From: JANQEU01 sp965601455
Lineage (GTDB): Bacteria; Bacteroidota; Bacteroidia; Cytophagales; Cyclobacteriaceae
Direction of reading: 5' to 3'
NCBI GenBank assembly: GCA_965601455.1
Contig: OZ271831.1
Coordinates: forward strand, 2,232,001-2,296,000
DNA: 64,000 bases
A program made the position numbers and the translations under genes. Below the pieces are notes generated by a model. That model had not been told where the DNA came from. It ran no database searches and saw nothing but the letters and a program-made list of their open reading frames with translations. Below, one piece after another: positions 52,699 to 61,426 of the stretch (its first letter is position 1; the number at the start of each line of letters is the position of its first letter).

Positions 52699-53136
52699 CT
52701 ATTTCAGTTCCAGGTTTCCCGTCATGTATTTAAGGTTGAATGTGAATAAATCCATTCTCCATTCATTATCTGACTTGGCGAAGTGGAAGTCGTAACTTCC
52801 AACAAACTCTCGTGTAGTTCCTTCAGTAGTATTTTTCTTATAATGACTGGCTATGGCATGTACTTTCGCAGTGGCATTGGCTTCCTGAATATCTATAAGA
52901 AAATTGCCCGATTGATGATGAATGGCATCCAGGTCTTTGAATCCCTCGGACCATTCATCGCAAATTTCCTGAGCAGTTTTTGTGACCATAGCAGGTGCTC
53001 CCAGGGAAGTCATGTCCATTTTTACGTTCTGGGCAAAAACTTCATCTTGGAGTCCTCTCCAGTTTTGTTGATCCGTATAGTAGAAGAGTCGGCTAATTAC
53101 TTCTACGATTTTTTCTCTTTCCGTCATTGTGTACAT
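52699..53136 (-). CDS. SnoaL-like/NTF2-fold protein
   Basis: 145-residue alpha+beta cone protein, ATG 53136 (ATG 53127 also possible). Features: MTEREKIVEVISRLFYYTD (helices 1-2), the central FVGSYDFHFAKSDNEWRMDL and TFNLKYMTG strands. The family contains isomerases, dehydratases and many scaffold proteins; catalytic residues are not certain here (an Asp-His set is possible in YTDQQNW and AIHHQSG). It sits between the SDR and the NAD(P)-binding oxidoreductase on one strand and so may handle the same compound. Confidence 0.8.
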   Translation of the reverse strand: MYTMTEREKIVEVISRLFYYTDQQNWRGLQDEVFAQNVKMDMTSLGAPAMVTKTAQEICDEWSEGFKDLDAIHHQSGNFLIDIQEANATAKVHAIASHYKKNTTEGTTREFVGSYDFHFAKSDNEWRMDLFTFNLKYMTGNLELK

Positions 53137-53179
53137 TTTAAGTAGTTCATAATTTATTTTGTGCGTCTAGACAATTTGC

Positions 53180-53821
53180 TCATTTTAACAGCTTGAATGC
53201 ATGTGACCATTTTCCGTTTAAAAAACCGGGTATACACCATAACATACAAAGAGGCTCAATAGCTCTTGCTGCTTCAGCGGCACCCATATCTTCAACTTCC
53301 CATCCAAATAACTCGACGATCTCTGCTACTTCTGATTTTGCACCTTCATTATCTCCACAGATAAACATTGAAGGCTTTAACTCAAAAGCAGGGTCAACCA
53401 TTTGCGAACTACCTATGCTATTGAAGGCTTTTACGAAATTCGCTTCGGGATTTTCATTCTGAAGTATCTCCATTAAAGATCCATTCTGATCGGTGAAGAA
53501 ATTCAAAACTCCTTTGTCAATGGGCGCATTGGCAATCGGATTGGTGGCGTCGATAATAGTTTTACCATCCAAATGATGCTTACTTATTCCACTCAATACC
53601 TCAGCGGCGGCGGTCCCCTTAATTGAAAGAACCAAAATCTCGCCGTATGCTGCTGCTGCTTCAAAAGAACCCACTTTGGCTTCCGATGCCTTTTCATCTC
53701 GCCATGCCGCCAACTTACCCACATCTCTGGTACCTAACATGACAGAGTATCCTTTTTTTATGAAACCGTCACCCAATGTTTGGGCAACAATACCAGATCC
53801 AATAATGCCGATTTTCTTCAT
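53180..53821 (-). CDS. NAD(P)-binding, F420-reductase-like oxidoreductase
   Basis: 213 residues from ATG 53821. The Rossmann start is KKIGIIGSGIVAQTLGDGF, followed by MLGTRDVGKL and the dinucleotide/substrate strands VLSIKG and IIDATNP, characteristic of NADPH-dependent F420 reductase-type proteins in bacteria that lack F420. The AFNSIGSSQMVDP segment is also typical. The dyad TTTGTACATACAAA lies 20 bases upstream of the ATG, the same motif that precedes the MarR gene, so MarR probably controls it. The substrate is unknown. Confidence 0.87.
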   Translation of the reverse strand: MKKIGIIGSGIVAQTLGDGFIKKGYSVMLGTRDVGKLAAWRDEKASEAKVGSFEAAAAYGEILVLSIKGTAAAEVLSGISKHHLDGKTIIDATNPIANAPIDKGVLNFFTDQNGSLMEILQNENPEANFVKAFNSIGSSQMVDPAFELKPSMFICGDNEGAKSEVAEIVELFGWEVEDMGAAEAARAIEPLCMLWCIPGFLNGKWSHAFKLLK

Positions 53822-53840
53822 GGATGATTTATTTATTTTG

Positions 53841-53854
53841 TTTGTACATACAAA
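53841..53854. promoter_or_regulatory. Candidate MarR operator (oxidoreductase gene)
   Basis: TTTGTA-CA-TACAAA, perfect 6-base arms. It lies 20 bases upstream of the F420-reductase-like ATG and downstream of the MarR gene. The same core recurs at 54322-54335 before marR. Confidence 0.7.
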
Positions 53855-53870
53855 TAATGATTGAATTTTT

Positions 53871-54296
53871 TTATTCAAGTTTCCTGGAGGATGAATAAAC
53901 ATCCGCAGTCAGTTGCATTGCCGTATCTTGTCCAAGTATATCTGAATACCTTTTGAATAGCTTTCGCCAAACTTCTCTTAGTTTGGGTTGAAGCTTTAAT
54001 GCATCCTCGGTAGGATACACCTCAGTTGTTCTTCCTACTGATTCTCTTTTCAAATATCCTCTATATTCCATTTTTTCTATTAACCGCGTTACCGTTGAAG
54101 GTGTCAATTGCATTTGTTGGCTTATTTCTGTCGGCTGTATACCAGGTTCTTCATTGACAGTCATTAATAGGAAAGCATATGATGACGTTAATCCGACAAC
54201 AGAAAATTCTTCATCTGAAATTTTGGTCATGATTCTGGATAGGGCATTTGCAGAATGATAAAGACAATTACAGAATTTTGATTGTTTTTCGGTCAT
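53871..54296 (-). CDS. MarR-family transcriptional regulator
   Basis: 141 residues from ATG 54296. Winged helix: IQPTEISQQMQLTPSTVTRL (helices), IEKMEYRGYLKRES (recognition helix end) and the wing GRTTEVYPTEDAL; flanking helices mediate dimerisation. N-terminal CNCLYHSA contains two Cys that could sense oxidants or electrophiles (KFCNCLY). Its own promoter has TTTGTACATACAAG at 54322, and the adjacent oxidoreductase has TTTGTACATACAAA, so this is most likely a local repressor of both. It is the first gene of the run 54296 to 51718. Confidence 0.88.
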   Translation of the reverse strand: MTEKQSKFCNCLYHSANALSRIMTKISDEEFSVVGLTSSYAFLLMTVNEEPGIQPTEISQQMQLTPSTVTRLIEKMEYRGYLKRESVGRTTEVYPTEDALKLQPKLREVWRKLFKRYSDILGQDTAMQLTADVYSSSRKLE

Positions 54297-54321
54297 TAGA
54301 ATACAATAATAGATTATATTG

Positions 54322-54335
54322 TTTGTACATACAAG
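54322..54335. promoter_or_regulatory. Candidate MarR operator (autoregulatory)
   Basis: TTTGTA-CA-TACAAG, same as the 53841 site except for the last base. It lies 26 bases upstream of the marR-type ATG (54296). Confidence 0.65.
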
Positions 54336-54465
54336 TATAGACGAATCATTGTTGTAGGATGTTGCGTTTTCCTTCATTTCTAAACAGTAGGTTCAATAGG
54401 GGAAGAGTACAATATGATTGCCAAAACTACTAGTAAGACCTGAATTTGATGTTTAAGTCACTCTC

Positions 54466-57105
54466 TTACTCATCTTTAAGAACCTCCACAGGGTTTACAG
54501 AGGCAGCTATCCATGATTTGCCAGCAATAGTTAACCACGAGATGCTAAGAGTTATCGTTCCCGCTAATAAAAAGACCCACCACTCAATGGCTATTCGATA
54601 AACAAAATCTTCCAGCCAATACGTCATGGAATAGTATCCAATTGGAAAAGCGATGACTAATGCAATTCCAACCAATTTTATAAAATCTAGTGATATCAAG
54701 GATATCACCTGTTTCCTGCTTGAACCCAGCGCTTTTCTAATCCCAATTTCCTTTGTTCTACGAGCGATGGTGAACGTTACCAGTCCAAAAAGGCCCAACG
54801 TAGCGATCAGTATGGTCAATGCGGCAAAAACCCTGAAGAGTTTCCCTACATTCTGTTCCGCTAGATAAGTTTGATTATAAAGCTCATCGAGCAATGCGTA
54901 GTTTAATGGTTCATCAGCGTCAAACTCAGCCCATACTTCATCAATATCAACCAGTAGATCAGGAATATTGGACATTTTCGATCGAACGATGATTCCTGAG
55001 CTGGTTCTTTTCCGAATCATCAGCGGTTCTATTCGTTGATGCAGGGATTGAAAATGAAAATCCTTAACCAGGCCAATGATTGTTGATTTGCCCTTAGTTC
55101 CCTGTTGATCCAGGGTGGTTTCGATGGTTTTGCCCACAGGGTTTTCACCTAAACCAAAAGTACGGGCAAAGGTTTGATTGACAATTACCAGGTTCGTTTC
55201 CGATCCTGATTCAAAATTTCTCCCGGATAGTATCTCTATTCCCATTGTAGGGATATAGTTTTCGTCGACATTATATACCGGAGAGCGTCTAAAATCCTGA
55301 CTTCCTTCACTAAGAAAAACATTGTCCATGCTTGAATTGGTAGGTCCCGCTGGTAAATGATTGGAGATGGTCACATTCTCTACCAAGGAGTTTGACAGTA
55401 GCTTGTCTTTGAGAACTTTGGTTCCCCCTTGCCCGAGTACTTCCGTATCTCTAACGATTATCAACCCTTCTTTGTCATAGCCAATGTCTTTCTTCTGAAT
55501 GTAGTCCATTTGAAGGCCGACAATGATTGTTCCAATGATTAGAACAGTGGAGATAGTGAACTGGAAAATTACCAGGCCGCTTCTTAAACCAAAACCCTGA
55601 CCCTTGGTTGTCTTTTTGCTTAGTGCCGAAAGTGGTTTGAATGAGGATAGCACAAAGGAAGGGTAGAGGCCAGCCAACAAACTGATGCACATACCAAAAA
55701 CCAGGTAAAAGGAAACAATATCAGGAGTTAAGAAATCGAAGTACTGAAAGTCTTTGCCACTAATATTATTGAAGAATGGTAAGCTCAACCCAATCATCAC
55801 CGATGCAATTATCATGGCAACGCAAGTGGTAATTAACGATTCCGCCATGAACTGCAGTACCAGCTGATTCCTTCCGGATCCCAACACCTTCTTGATCCCT
55901 ACTTCTTTCATTCGTCGTGAGGCGGCGGCGGTTGATAAGTTTATAAAATTGATGCAAGAAACAAGTAATGAGAATATCGCAATAACACTGAATAGATAAA
56001 GCGTATTGATATTGCCACCGGGCTCTAGTTCTGATTGAGCTGATAAATCCGAATACAGATGAATGTCAGAAAGTGGCTGTAAGAAAAGCCCAATTTTATT
56101 GCCACTTTCTTCAAATTGAGCCATTGAAATCCCGAATGCTTCTTGAAGCTGAGGTCCCATATACTTGGATACAATTGCTGGAATCTTGCGCTGAACACTT
56201 GAAAACTCTGAATTCTCGTTAAGCAATACATAGCTATGAAACTCACTATTCAGCCAGTCATTTCGAGCTGCATTTTCATAGCTTGCCATCGAAGCTAAAA
56301 GATCGAAATGGAAATGAGAATTTGAAGGGATGTCTTCAATGACACCGGTGATTTCAAACTTCTGATCCCATTCTCTGAATTCAAGTATTTTCCCCATCGG
56401 ATTGTCACTTCCAAAGTACTTTTTAGCCTCACTTTGAGTAATCAACATGGTGTTTGGTTTTTCTAGTGCTGTTTTGGGATCACCCAGTAGGAACTGAGTA
56501 GTAAAAACAGTGAAAAAGTTGGAGTCGATATAGGCGAATCGACTATCTCGAAAGAATTCTTTGCCGTTTGTCACCAGTTGGTTAGCTGTAGCTCTTAACC
56601 TGGTTCCAACGATTACCTCCGGTAACTCCTCCTGGAACGCAGATGCTACCGCCGCCGGGGATATTGCTTCATTAATGGATTCACCCTGTACTTGTCCTTT
56701 TAATATGATACGGGCAATACGATTGGCGTTTTCATTGAATTTGTCATAGCTCAACTCATCGACAACAAATAGGGATATCATCAGGCAGGTAGAGATACCG
56801 GTTGCCAATCCAAAAATGTTAATACCAAATAGATCTTTTTGTTTCAGCAGATTTCTCCAGCCAAATTTCATGTTGTGTTGTATCATACCAAAAGAGTTGA
56901 GTTTTTGAGTTCCTGAAAAGCTTCGGATAATTCCGGGGCGAAATAGTTTTAGCACATCGAGCACTAAAAGCCAATTGGCCTGTTTATTTTGTTTAACCCT
57001 CCATTCAAATAGCTCCAAAAGGTCACCTTCGATATTATCTACAATATCCGGGTCGCAGAACCATCGAAAGAATCGAAAGGGCCATTTGTGAGGTTTTCTT
57101 TGCAT
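54466..57105 (-). CDS. ABC permease with N-terminal prefix domain (no own PadR)
   Basis: 879 residues. The prefix (~1-75) reads WPFRFFRWFCDPDIVDNIEG and then DVLKLFRPGIIRSF. Two ABC3 halves follow with coupling motifs KEVGIKKVLGSG and KEIGIRKALGSS, MacB-type periplasmic domains between TMs, and the end NPVEVLKDE. It is divergent from the PadR gene at 57313, and the spacer carries two dyads right next to its ATG, so that PadR may also repress this gene. Its partner ATPase is not in the window. Confidence 0.9.
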   Translation of the reverse strand: MQRKPHKWPFRFFRWFCDPDIVDNIEGDLLELFEWRVKQNKQANWLLVLDVLKLFRPGIIRSFSGTQKLNSFGMIQHNMKFGWRNLLKQKDLFGINIFGLATGISTCLMISLFVVDELSYDKFNENANRIARIILKGQVQGESINEAISPAAVASAFQEELPEVIVGTRLRATANQLVTNGKEFFRDSRFAYIDSNFFTVFTTQFLLGDPKTALEKPNTMLITQSEAKKYFGSDNPMGKILEFREWDQKFEITGVIEDIPSNSHFHFDLLASMASYENAARNDWLNSEFHSYVLLNENSEFSSVQRKIPAIVSKYMGPQLQEAFGISMAQFEESGNKIGLFLQPLSDIHLYSDLSAQSELEPGGNINTLYLFSVIAIFSLLVSCINFINLSTAAASRRMKEVGIKKVLGSGRNQLVLQFMAESLITTCVAMIIASVMIGLSLPFFNNISGKDFQYFDFLTPDIVSFYLVFGMCISLLAGLYPSFVLSSFKPLSALSKKTTKGQGFGLRSGLVIFQFTISTVLIIGTIIVGLQMDYIQKKDIGYDKEGLIIVRDTEVLGQGGTKVLKDKLLSNSLVENVTISNHLPAGPTNSSMDNVFLSEGSQDFRRSPVYNVDENYIPTMGIEILSGRNFESGSETNLVIVNQTFARTFGLGENPVGKTIETTLDQQGTKGKSTIIGLVKDFHFQSLHQRIEPLMIRKRTSSGIIVRSKMSNIPDLLVDIDEVWAEFDADEPLNYALLDELYNQTYLAEQNVGKLFRVFAALTILIATLGLFGLVTFTIARRTKEIGIRKALGSSRKQVISLISLDFIKLVGIALVIAFPIGYYSMTYWLEDFVYRIAIEWWVFLLAGTITLSISWLTIAGKSWIAASVNPVEVLKDE

Positions 57106-57116
57106 AAAACAAGCTT

Positions 57117-57135
57117 TACTACCTTAAATGTAGTA
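57117..57135. promoter_or_regulatory. Candidate PadR operator (divergent spacer, site 1)
   Basis: TACTAC-N7-GTAGTA, perfect 6-base arms, 12 bases upstream of the leftward permease ATG. It shares the half-site TACTA/TAGTA with the dyads before the PadR gene at 28981. Confidence 0.5.
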
Positions 57136-57147
57136 TTGGTTGATATC

Positions 57148-57167
57148 TAATACCTTAATTGTAGTTA
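57148..57167. promoter_or_regulatory. Candidate PadR operator (divergent spacer, site 2)
   Basis: Imperfect copy of site 1: TAATACCTTAATTGTAGTTA against CTACCTTAAATGTAGT. Its centre is 31-32 bases from that of site 1, about three helical turns. Confidence 0.4.
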
Positions 57168-57280
57168 AAATGTTTCGTTCTGATCGATAAATTTATAATT
57201 AACCTCATAATAGCACGTGAGAGATATGTTCAAAATAATATTACTGCAATTAGGAATTTATAACCAAAATTTCTTTTCTT

Positions 57281-57293
57281 CGTAAATACTACG
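57281..57293. promoter_or_regulatory. Possible PadR half-site cluster before the PadR gene
   Basis: CGTA-AATAC-TACG, a short dyad 20 bases before the PadR ATG (57313), containing the half-site AATACTA of the 28922-28980 operators. Short arms; tentative. Confidence 0.3.
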
Positions 57294-57312
57294 GATAGGA
57301 ATTAATTATACA

Positions 57313-57657
57313 ATGAAAAAATTTCAACTTGGAGAGTTTGAAGAGATAGTGATGCTTACTGTTGCCATACTATATGAAAACGCTTACGGAGTATCGATCA
57401 AAAAAGAGATTGAAACCAGGCTTGGACGTTCAGTTAGTGTAGGTGCCCTGCAGTCTGCCTTAAAGAGATTGGAAGACAAGGACTACCTGATAGCGAACGA
57501 TTCAGGTGCTACCCAAGAGCGGGCTGGGAGACCCAAACGGTTTTACAGGATTACTTCATTGGGAAAAGACGCCATGCAGCACGCCAAAGAAACCAGGAAT
57601 TCCCTTTGGGAAGCTATTCCGGAAGTGTCACTTGAAGTGAAATTCTCACAGGTATAA
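57313..57657 (+). CDS. PadR-family transcriptional repressor (module 3)
   Basis: 114 residues; winged-helix signature LGEFEEIVMLTVAILYENAY, SVGALQSALKRLEDKDYL and the wing QERAGRPKRFYRIT. Very close in pattern to the PadR at 28981 (LGEFEEVVLLTVGIL...SIGALQVTLRRLEKKGFL), so these two may share ligand type or operator. The stop codon abuts the GTG of the permease gene (57658), giving a coupled pair. The divergent prefix permease at 54466-57105 is a likely second target. Confidence 0.9.
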   Translation: MKKFQLGEFEEIVMLTVAILYENAYGVSIKKEIETRLGRSVSVGALQSALKRLEDKDYLIANDSGATQERAGRPKRFYRITSLGKDAMQHAKETRNSLWEAIPEVSLEVKFSQV

Positions 57658-60255
57658 GTGCAACAACCACCAAAGATCTTTCTCCGCTTTTTCCGGTGGT
57701 TTTGTCGTCCGGACCTACGACTACCTATTGAAGGTGACCTGATGGAACTGTATGACGAGCGCGTTCAACTAATGGGCAAGAAGAGAGCGGATAGATATTT
57801 TATTAAGGATGTTCTTCTTCTGCTACGACCAAACATCATTCGGCAGATAGAAGGATCACAGCGATTAACGAATAATGTAATGTTGAAGAATTATTTTAAG
57901 GTAAGTATTAGAAATATACTGCGAAGTAAAACCTTTTCTCTGCTAAACATAACCGGATTAAGTGTAGGTATTGCGAGCAGCATGTTGATCTTGATCTATG
58001 TGAATCACGAGCTTTCTTATGACAAATACAACGAGAATTATGAAAGCACCTATCGAGTGCTTCATCGTTGGTCAGATGACTCCAGGTTCCAGGTATGGGG
58101 AAATGCTACTGCCGCACCTGAGCTGAAACGCTTCTTTCCGGAGGTCAGGAATGTATTCAGATTTACAGGCCCAGAAACCCGGTTAGTAGAAGTAGATAAG
58201 AAAAGCTTTCGCGAAGAACTCATTTATGCAGATTCCACAGCTTATGATGTTTTTTCCTGGAATATGATTCATGGGAAGGCCAGGGGATCGCTTTCAGAAC
58301 CCAACACCATCGTCTTGACTCGGCAACTATCCGAAAAATATTTTGGTGATCGAAATCCTGTGGGAGAAATAATACTAATAGATAATGAGCATCAGGTGAA
58401 AGTGACCGGGGTAGTAGATTTACCACAGAATACTCATTTTTCCTTCAAGGCAATGCTTTCGATGGAAACCTTCAAGAATCTAAGCCCTGAAATATTCAAT
58501 TGGTGGGGGTATGCTGATTTCTATACCTACTTCACGCTACACGAGGACAAGGACATCCAAAACCTGAATAAACGCATTGGAACATTCCTTGAAAAAAACA
58601 ACTCGGATGATCCGGACTATGCTATTTACTTCGAACCCATGTCAGACGCTTATCTTCGGTCTGAAGCAGCTCGACCCCCAGGACCTACAGGGAGCCTAAG
58701 TAACATATATATTTTCAGTTCAGTTGCTCTATTCATACTTGCCATTGCTGTTATCAATTTTATGAATTTATCGACAGCTCGTTCTGTGGAAAGAGCCAAG
58801 GAAGTTGCCATTCGAAAAACCATTGGATCCGGACGAGGAACGTTAGTGTCACAGTTTTTAGTTGAAGCGATACTTCTAACCGTCATGGCTTCAGTTATAG
58901 CTGGTGTATTGGTTGTTTACGGCCATAAATTCTTAGAAATCCTATCGGCTAAATCACTACCGGTTCAATGGATATTTACATGGTCCAATCTACTTATTGG
59001 AACACTGATTGTACTCACAATAGGAATTCTAGCTGGTAGCTATCCGGCCTTCGTTCTTTCAGGTTTTAAACCCGTGGTTGTATTAAAAGGGTCTTTCAAA
59101 ACCTCATCCAAGGGGATCTGGCTTCGAAAATCGCTGGTTATTCTTCAGTTCGCCATCTCCATTGTATTATTGTTGGGAGCCACAATTGTTTTTCAACAAC
59201 TCCGATTTTTACAGTCACATAACCTGGGTTTTGATGCCGATCAGGTAGTGGTATTGAACTATGGATACGATGGTAAGGTACAGCAGAAATTGAAGTCTAT
59301 TAAAGCGGAGTTTGCCAAGCATAAAGATGTGGTCAGTGTTGCCGCTTCTATGGCCACACCAGGCGATTTCTTTCCTAATGCTGGTACGGGTATTGAAGAC
59401 CCCAAAACAGGAGAACTGTCTTTTCATATTCCGGCAATCTATGAGATCGACGAAGATTTTATTCCCACGTTTAAAATGACCATGGTTGCAGGGAGAAACT
59501 ACAGCAAGAAATTTCCAACGGATACCATTAACTCGATCATTGTCAATGAAGCTGCGGCAAAGCTTTTTGGGTATCCGGATCCAAAGGACATAATTGGAAA
59601 GTCTTTTTCACAATGGGGTAGAAAAGGCAAAGTGATTGGAGTGGTTAAAGACTTTAACTACGTCTCGCTACATAAAAAAGTTGAGCCTCTTACCTTGCGA
59701 TATTCATGGGGCCTTGATACATCTATGATCTCTCTTCGAATGAACTCCACGAATTACAGCAAGACGTTGGAAGAACTTGAAGCGATATGGAGGAAATTTG
59801 CACCTCATTATCCATTTAATCCTCACTTCAATAATGCAAATTTCAATCGACAGTACGAAGCTGATAAGCGTTTCGGACTCATCTTTTCAACCTTTTCCGG
59901 CTTGGCCATATTTGTGGCTTGCCTGGGTCTCTTTGGATTAACTATTTACAGTACGGTACAGCGAACGAAAGAAATTGGAATTCGTAAGGTATTGGGCTCT
60001 TCTGCAGGACGAATTGTCGCAATGCTTTCGAAGGACTTTATAACATTATTCCTTGCCGCATTATTGATTGCGACTCCTTTTGCATGGTTCGTCATGGACA
60101 ATTGGTTAAACGCTTTTGCCTACCGTATTTCAATAGGTATTGAGGTATTCCTGGTATCAGGTGCCTTGACCCTGCTCATTTCCCTGGCGACTATGAGTTT
60201 TAAAACTGTTGTTGCTGCTCGTTCAAACCCGGTAGATGCGCTTAGAAGTGAATAG
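57658..60255 (+). CDS. ABC permease with N-terminal prefix domain (PadR module 3)
   Basis: 865 residues from a GTG at 57658 directly after the PadR stop. Prefix: FLRFFRWFCRPDLRLPIEGD and KDVLLLLRPNIIRQ. Two ABC3 halves follow, with coupling motifs KEVAIRKTIGSG and KEIGIRKVLGSS, and the end NPVDALRSE. It completes the third PadR-permease module and lies back to back with the leftward prefix permease; the DUF3750 gene converges on it from the right. Confidence 0.9.
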   Translation: MQQPPKIFLRFFRWFCRPDLRLPIEGDLMELYDERVQLMGKKRADRYFIKDVLLLLRPNIIRQIEGSQRLTNNVMLKNYFKVSIRNILRSKTFSLLNITGLSVGIASSMLILIYVNHELSYDKYNENYESTYRVLHRWSDDSRFQVWGNATAAPELKRFFPEVRNVFRFTGPETRLVEVDKKSFREELIYADSTAYDVFSWNMIHGKARGSLSEPNTIVLTRQLSEKYFGDRNPVGEIILIDNEHQVKVTGVVDLPQNTHFSFKAMLSMETFKNLSPEIFNWWGYADFYTYFTLHEDKDIQNLNKRIGTFLEKNNSDDPDYAIYFEPMSDAYLRSEAARPPGPTGSLSNIYIFSSVALFILAIAVINFMNLSTARSVERAKEVAIRKTIGSGRGTLVSQFLVEAILLTVMASVIAGVLVVYGHKFLEILSAKSLPVQWIFTWSNLLIGTLIVLTIGILAGSYPAFVLSGFKPVVVLKGSFKTSSKGIWLRKSLVILQFAISIVLLLGATIVFQQLRFLQSHNLGFDADQVVVLNYGYDGKVQQKLKSIKAEFAKHKDVVSVAASMATPGDFFPNAGTGIEDPKTGELSFHIPAIYEIDEDFIPTFKMTMVAGRNYSKKFPTDTINSIIVNEAAAKLFGYPDPKDIIGKSFSQWGRKGKVIGVVKDFNYVSLHKKVEPLTLRYSWGLDTSMISLRMNSTNYSKTLEELEAIWRKFAPHYPFNPHFNNANFNRQYEADKRFGLIFSTFSGLAIFVACLGLFGLTIYSTVQRTKEIGIRKVLGSSAGRIVAMLSKDFITLFLAALLIATPFAWFVMDNWLNAFAYRISIGIEVFLVSGALTLLISLATMSFKTVVAARSNPVDALRSE

Positions 60256-60297
60256 TCTGCTGAGATGCCAGAGCCATTATAAGAGCAATACCATTTG

Positions 60298-61215
60298 CTA
60301 AAGATGGAGATATTTCGGTTTGGTGCGATTGATCCATTTTCTGGCGTATATCCAAATAACCAAATAGACTAGAAGGTACCAGATCTGGAATCTGCCAAAT
60401 AGTGGGATTTCAAAAGCCAGATCAAAAAGATCCAGTTCGAAGTTGAGGCCTAACAGATTAATCTCAAGTCCTTCTTCATACCCGATGCTGGTACCCAATA
60501 ATCCAAAAAGGGAGGCCTGAAAGCCAGAGCCGCTCGCAGAGGTGCCCAAGGACTGTTCAGGAGGTCTCCAGTCCTTTCCAATAGCTGTAGAAGGTAAATC
60601 AAGACCCAATTCCGGTACCTGAAGCCCAATCCAGGCAACAAAAGTGTTGCTGTTAGGACCTGGAAACAAGGTATATTCCCGACTCCATGGATAAGCAGAT
60701 ATGGCAGCATCTACCTTTTCAATAATAGGCTCAACTTGATCACCTCGTAATTCCAGTACGAGTGTGGCTTCCTTACCCCACCAGGAGTCAATTGGAACAT
60801 TTGTTTCCCTAAAAACTACGTTGCCATTATTTCTTTGTCTCCATCCAATAACCTGATTGACCTCAAATCTTTTCTCACCACGACGCTTCATGGCAATCCA
60901 GGAATGGACTGCAAATATTCCTTTTGCCCCCCATGTTCTTGCCGTGTAAACCCGCAGGACAGATTCATTATCCATTACCCGATCCGCTGGGAGATCAACA
61001 TCGATATTCTGATTCACTGTTTTTAATAGAGAATTGATTCCATGATCAATTAAGGGAGGAATAACCAGGAATGCCATCAGGATAGACCAGGTAAGAATCA
61101 CTCGATGGGATATTTTGAACGAACCAGAATGATCGGATTGATCATTCCGCTTTCTGTGTTCCGTCTTTTCTTTATCCGTTAATTCTCTGTCCATTCCGAC
61201 TTTTTTGGTCTTCAT
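60298..61215 (-). CDS. DUF3750 protein
   Basis: 305 residues with a charged N-terminal cytoplasmic tail (~1-35), one TM helix (~38-58), a periplasmic domain (~65-245) and a C-terminal TM (~275-295). The DUF3750 core is readable: VYTARTWGAKGIFAVHSWIA, NQVIGWRQ, then FPGPNSNTFVAWIG and STAIGKDW. The conserved H, W, N and K residues suggest an enzyme fold, possibly NlpC/P60-like, but activity is unknown. It stands alone, converging on the PadR module 3 permease and diverging from the last permease. Confidence 0.85.
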   Translation of the reverse strand: MKTKKVGMDRELTDKEKTEHRKRNDQSDHSGSFKISHRVILTWSILMAFLVIPPLIDHGINSLLKTVNQNIDVDLPADRVMDNESVLRVYTARTWGAKGIFAVHSWIAMKRRGEKRFEVNQVIGWRQRNNGNVVFRETNVPIDSWWGKEATLVLELRGDQVEPIIEKVDAAISAYPWSREYTLFPGPNSNTFVAWIGLQVPELGLDLPSTAIGKDWRPPEQSLGTSASGSGFQASLFGLLGTSIGYEEGLEINLLGLNFELDLFDLAFEIPLFGRFQIWYLLVYLVIWIYARKWINRTKPKYLHL

Positions 61216-61399
61216 CGAGACCGGGCATGACCGCGTATACGTTAAAGATCCCGTTTAAGTTATTTGTGATTGTCGGTTTTTAACCTCAAATCAAAAAGGA
61301 AATCCAGTTGTAACCAATCCCTGTCCAAATTTGAAGAATTCATGACCATTTGCGAACAGTCAAAAGCGAGGAGAACGACTAAATAGTGTTCCAGGGGGT

Positions 61400-61414
61400 T
61401 GGCACAACTATTGT
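61400..61414 (+). promoter_or_regulatory. Sigma-54-like promoter before the last permease
   Basis: TGGCAC-AACTA-TTGT, with the -24 half perfect and TTGT for TTGC at -12, 12 bases before the GTG at 61427. This spacing leaves a very short leader, but the element fits RpoN promoters. Unlike the prefix permeases, this one has no PadR. Confidence 0.45.
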
Positions 61415-61426
61415 CCGAAGAGGGCA

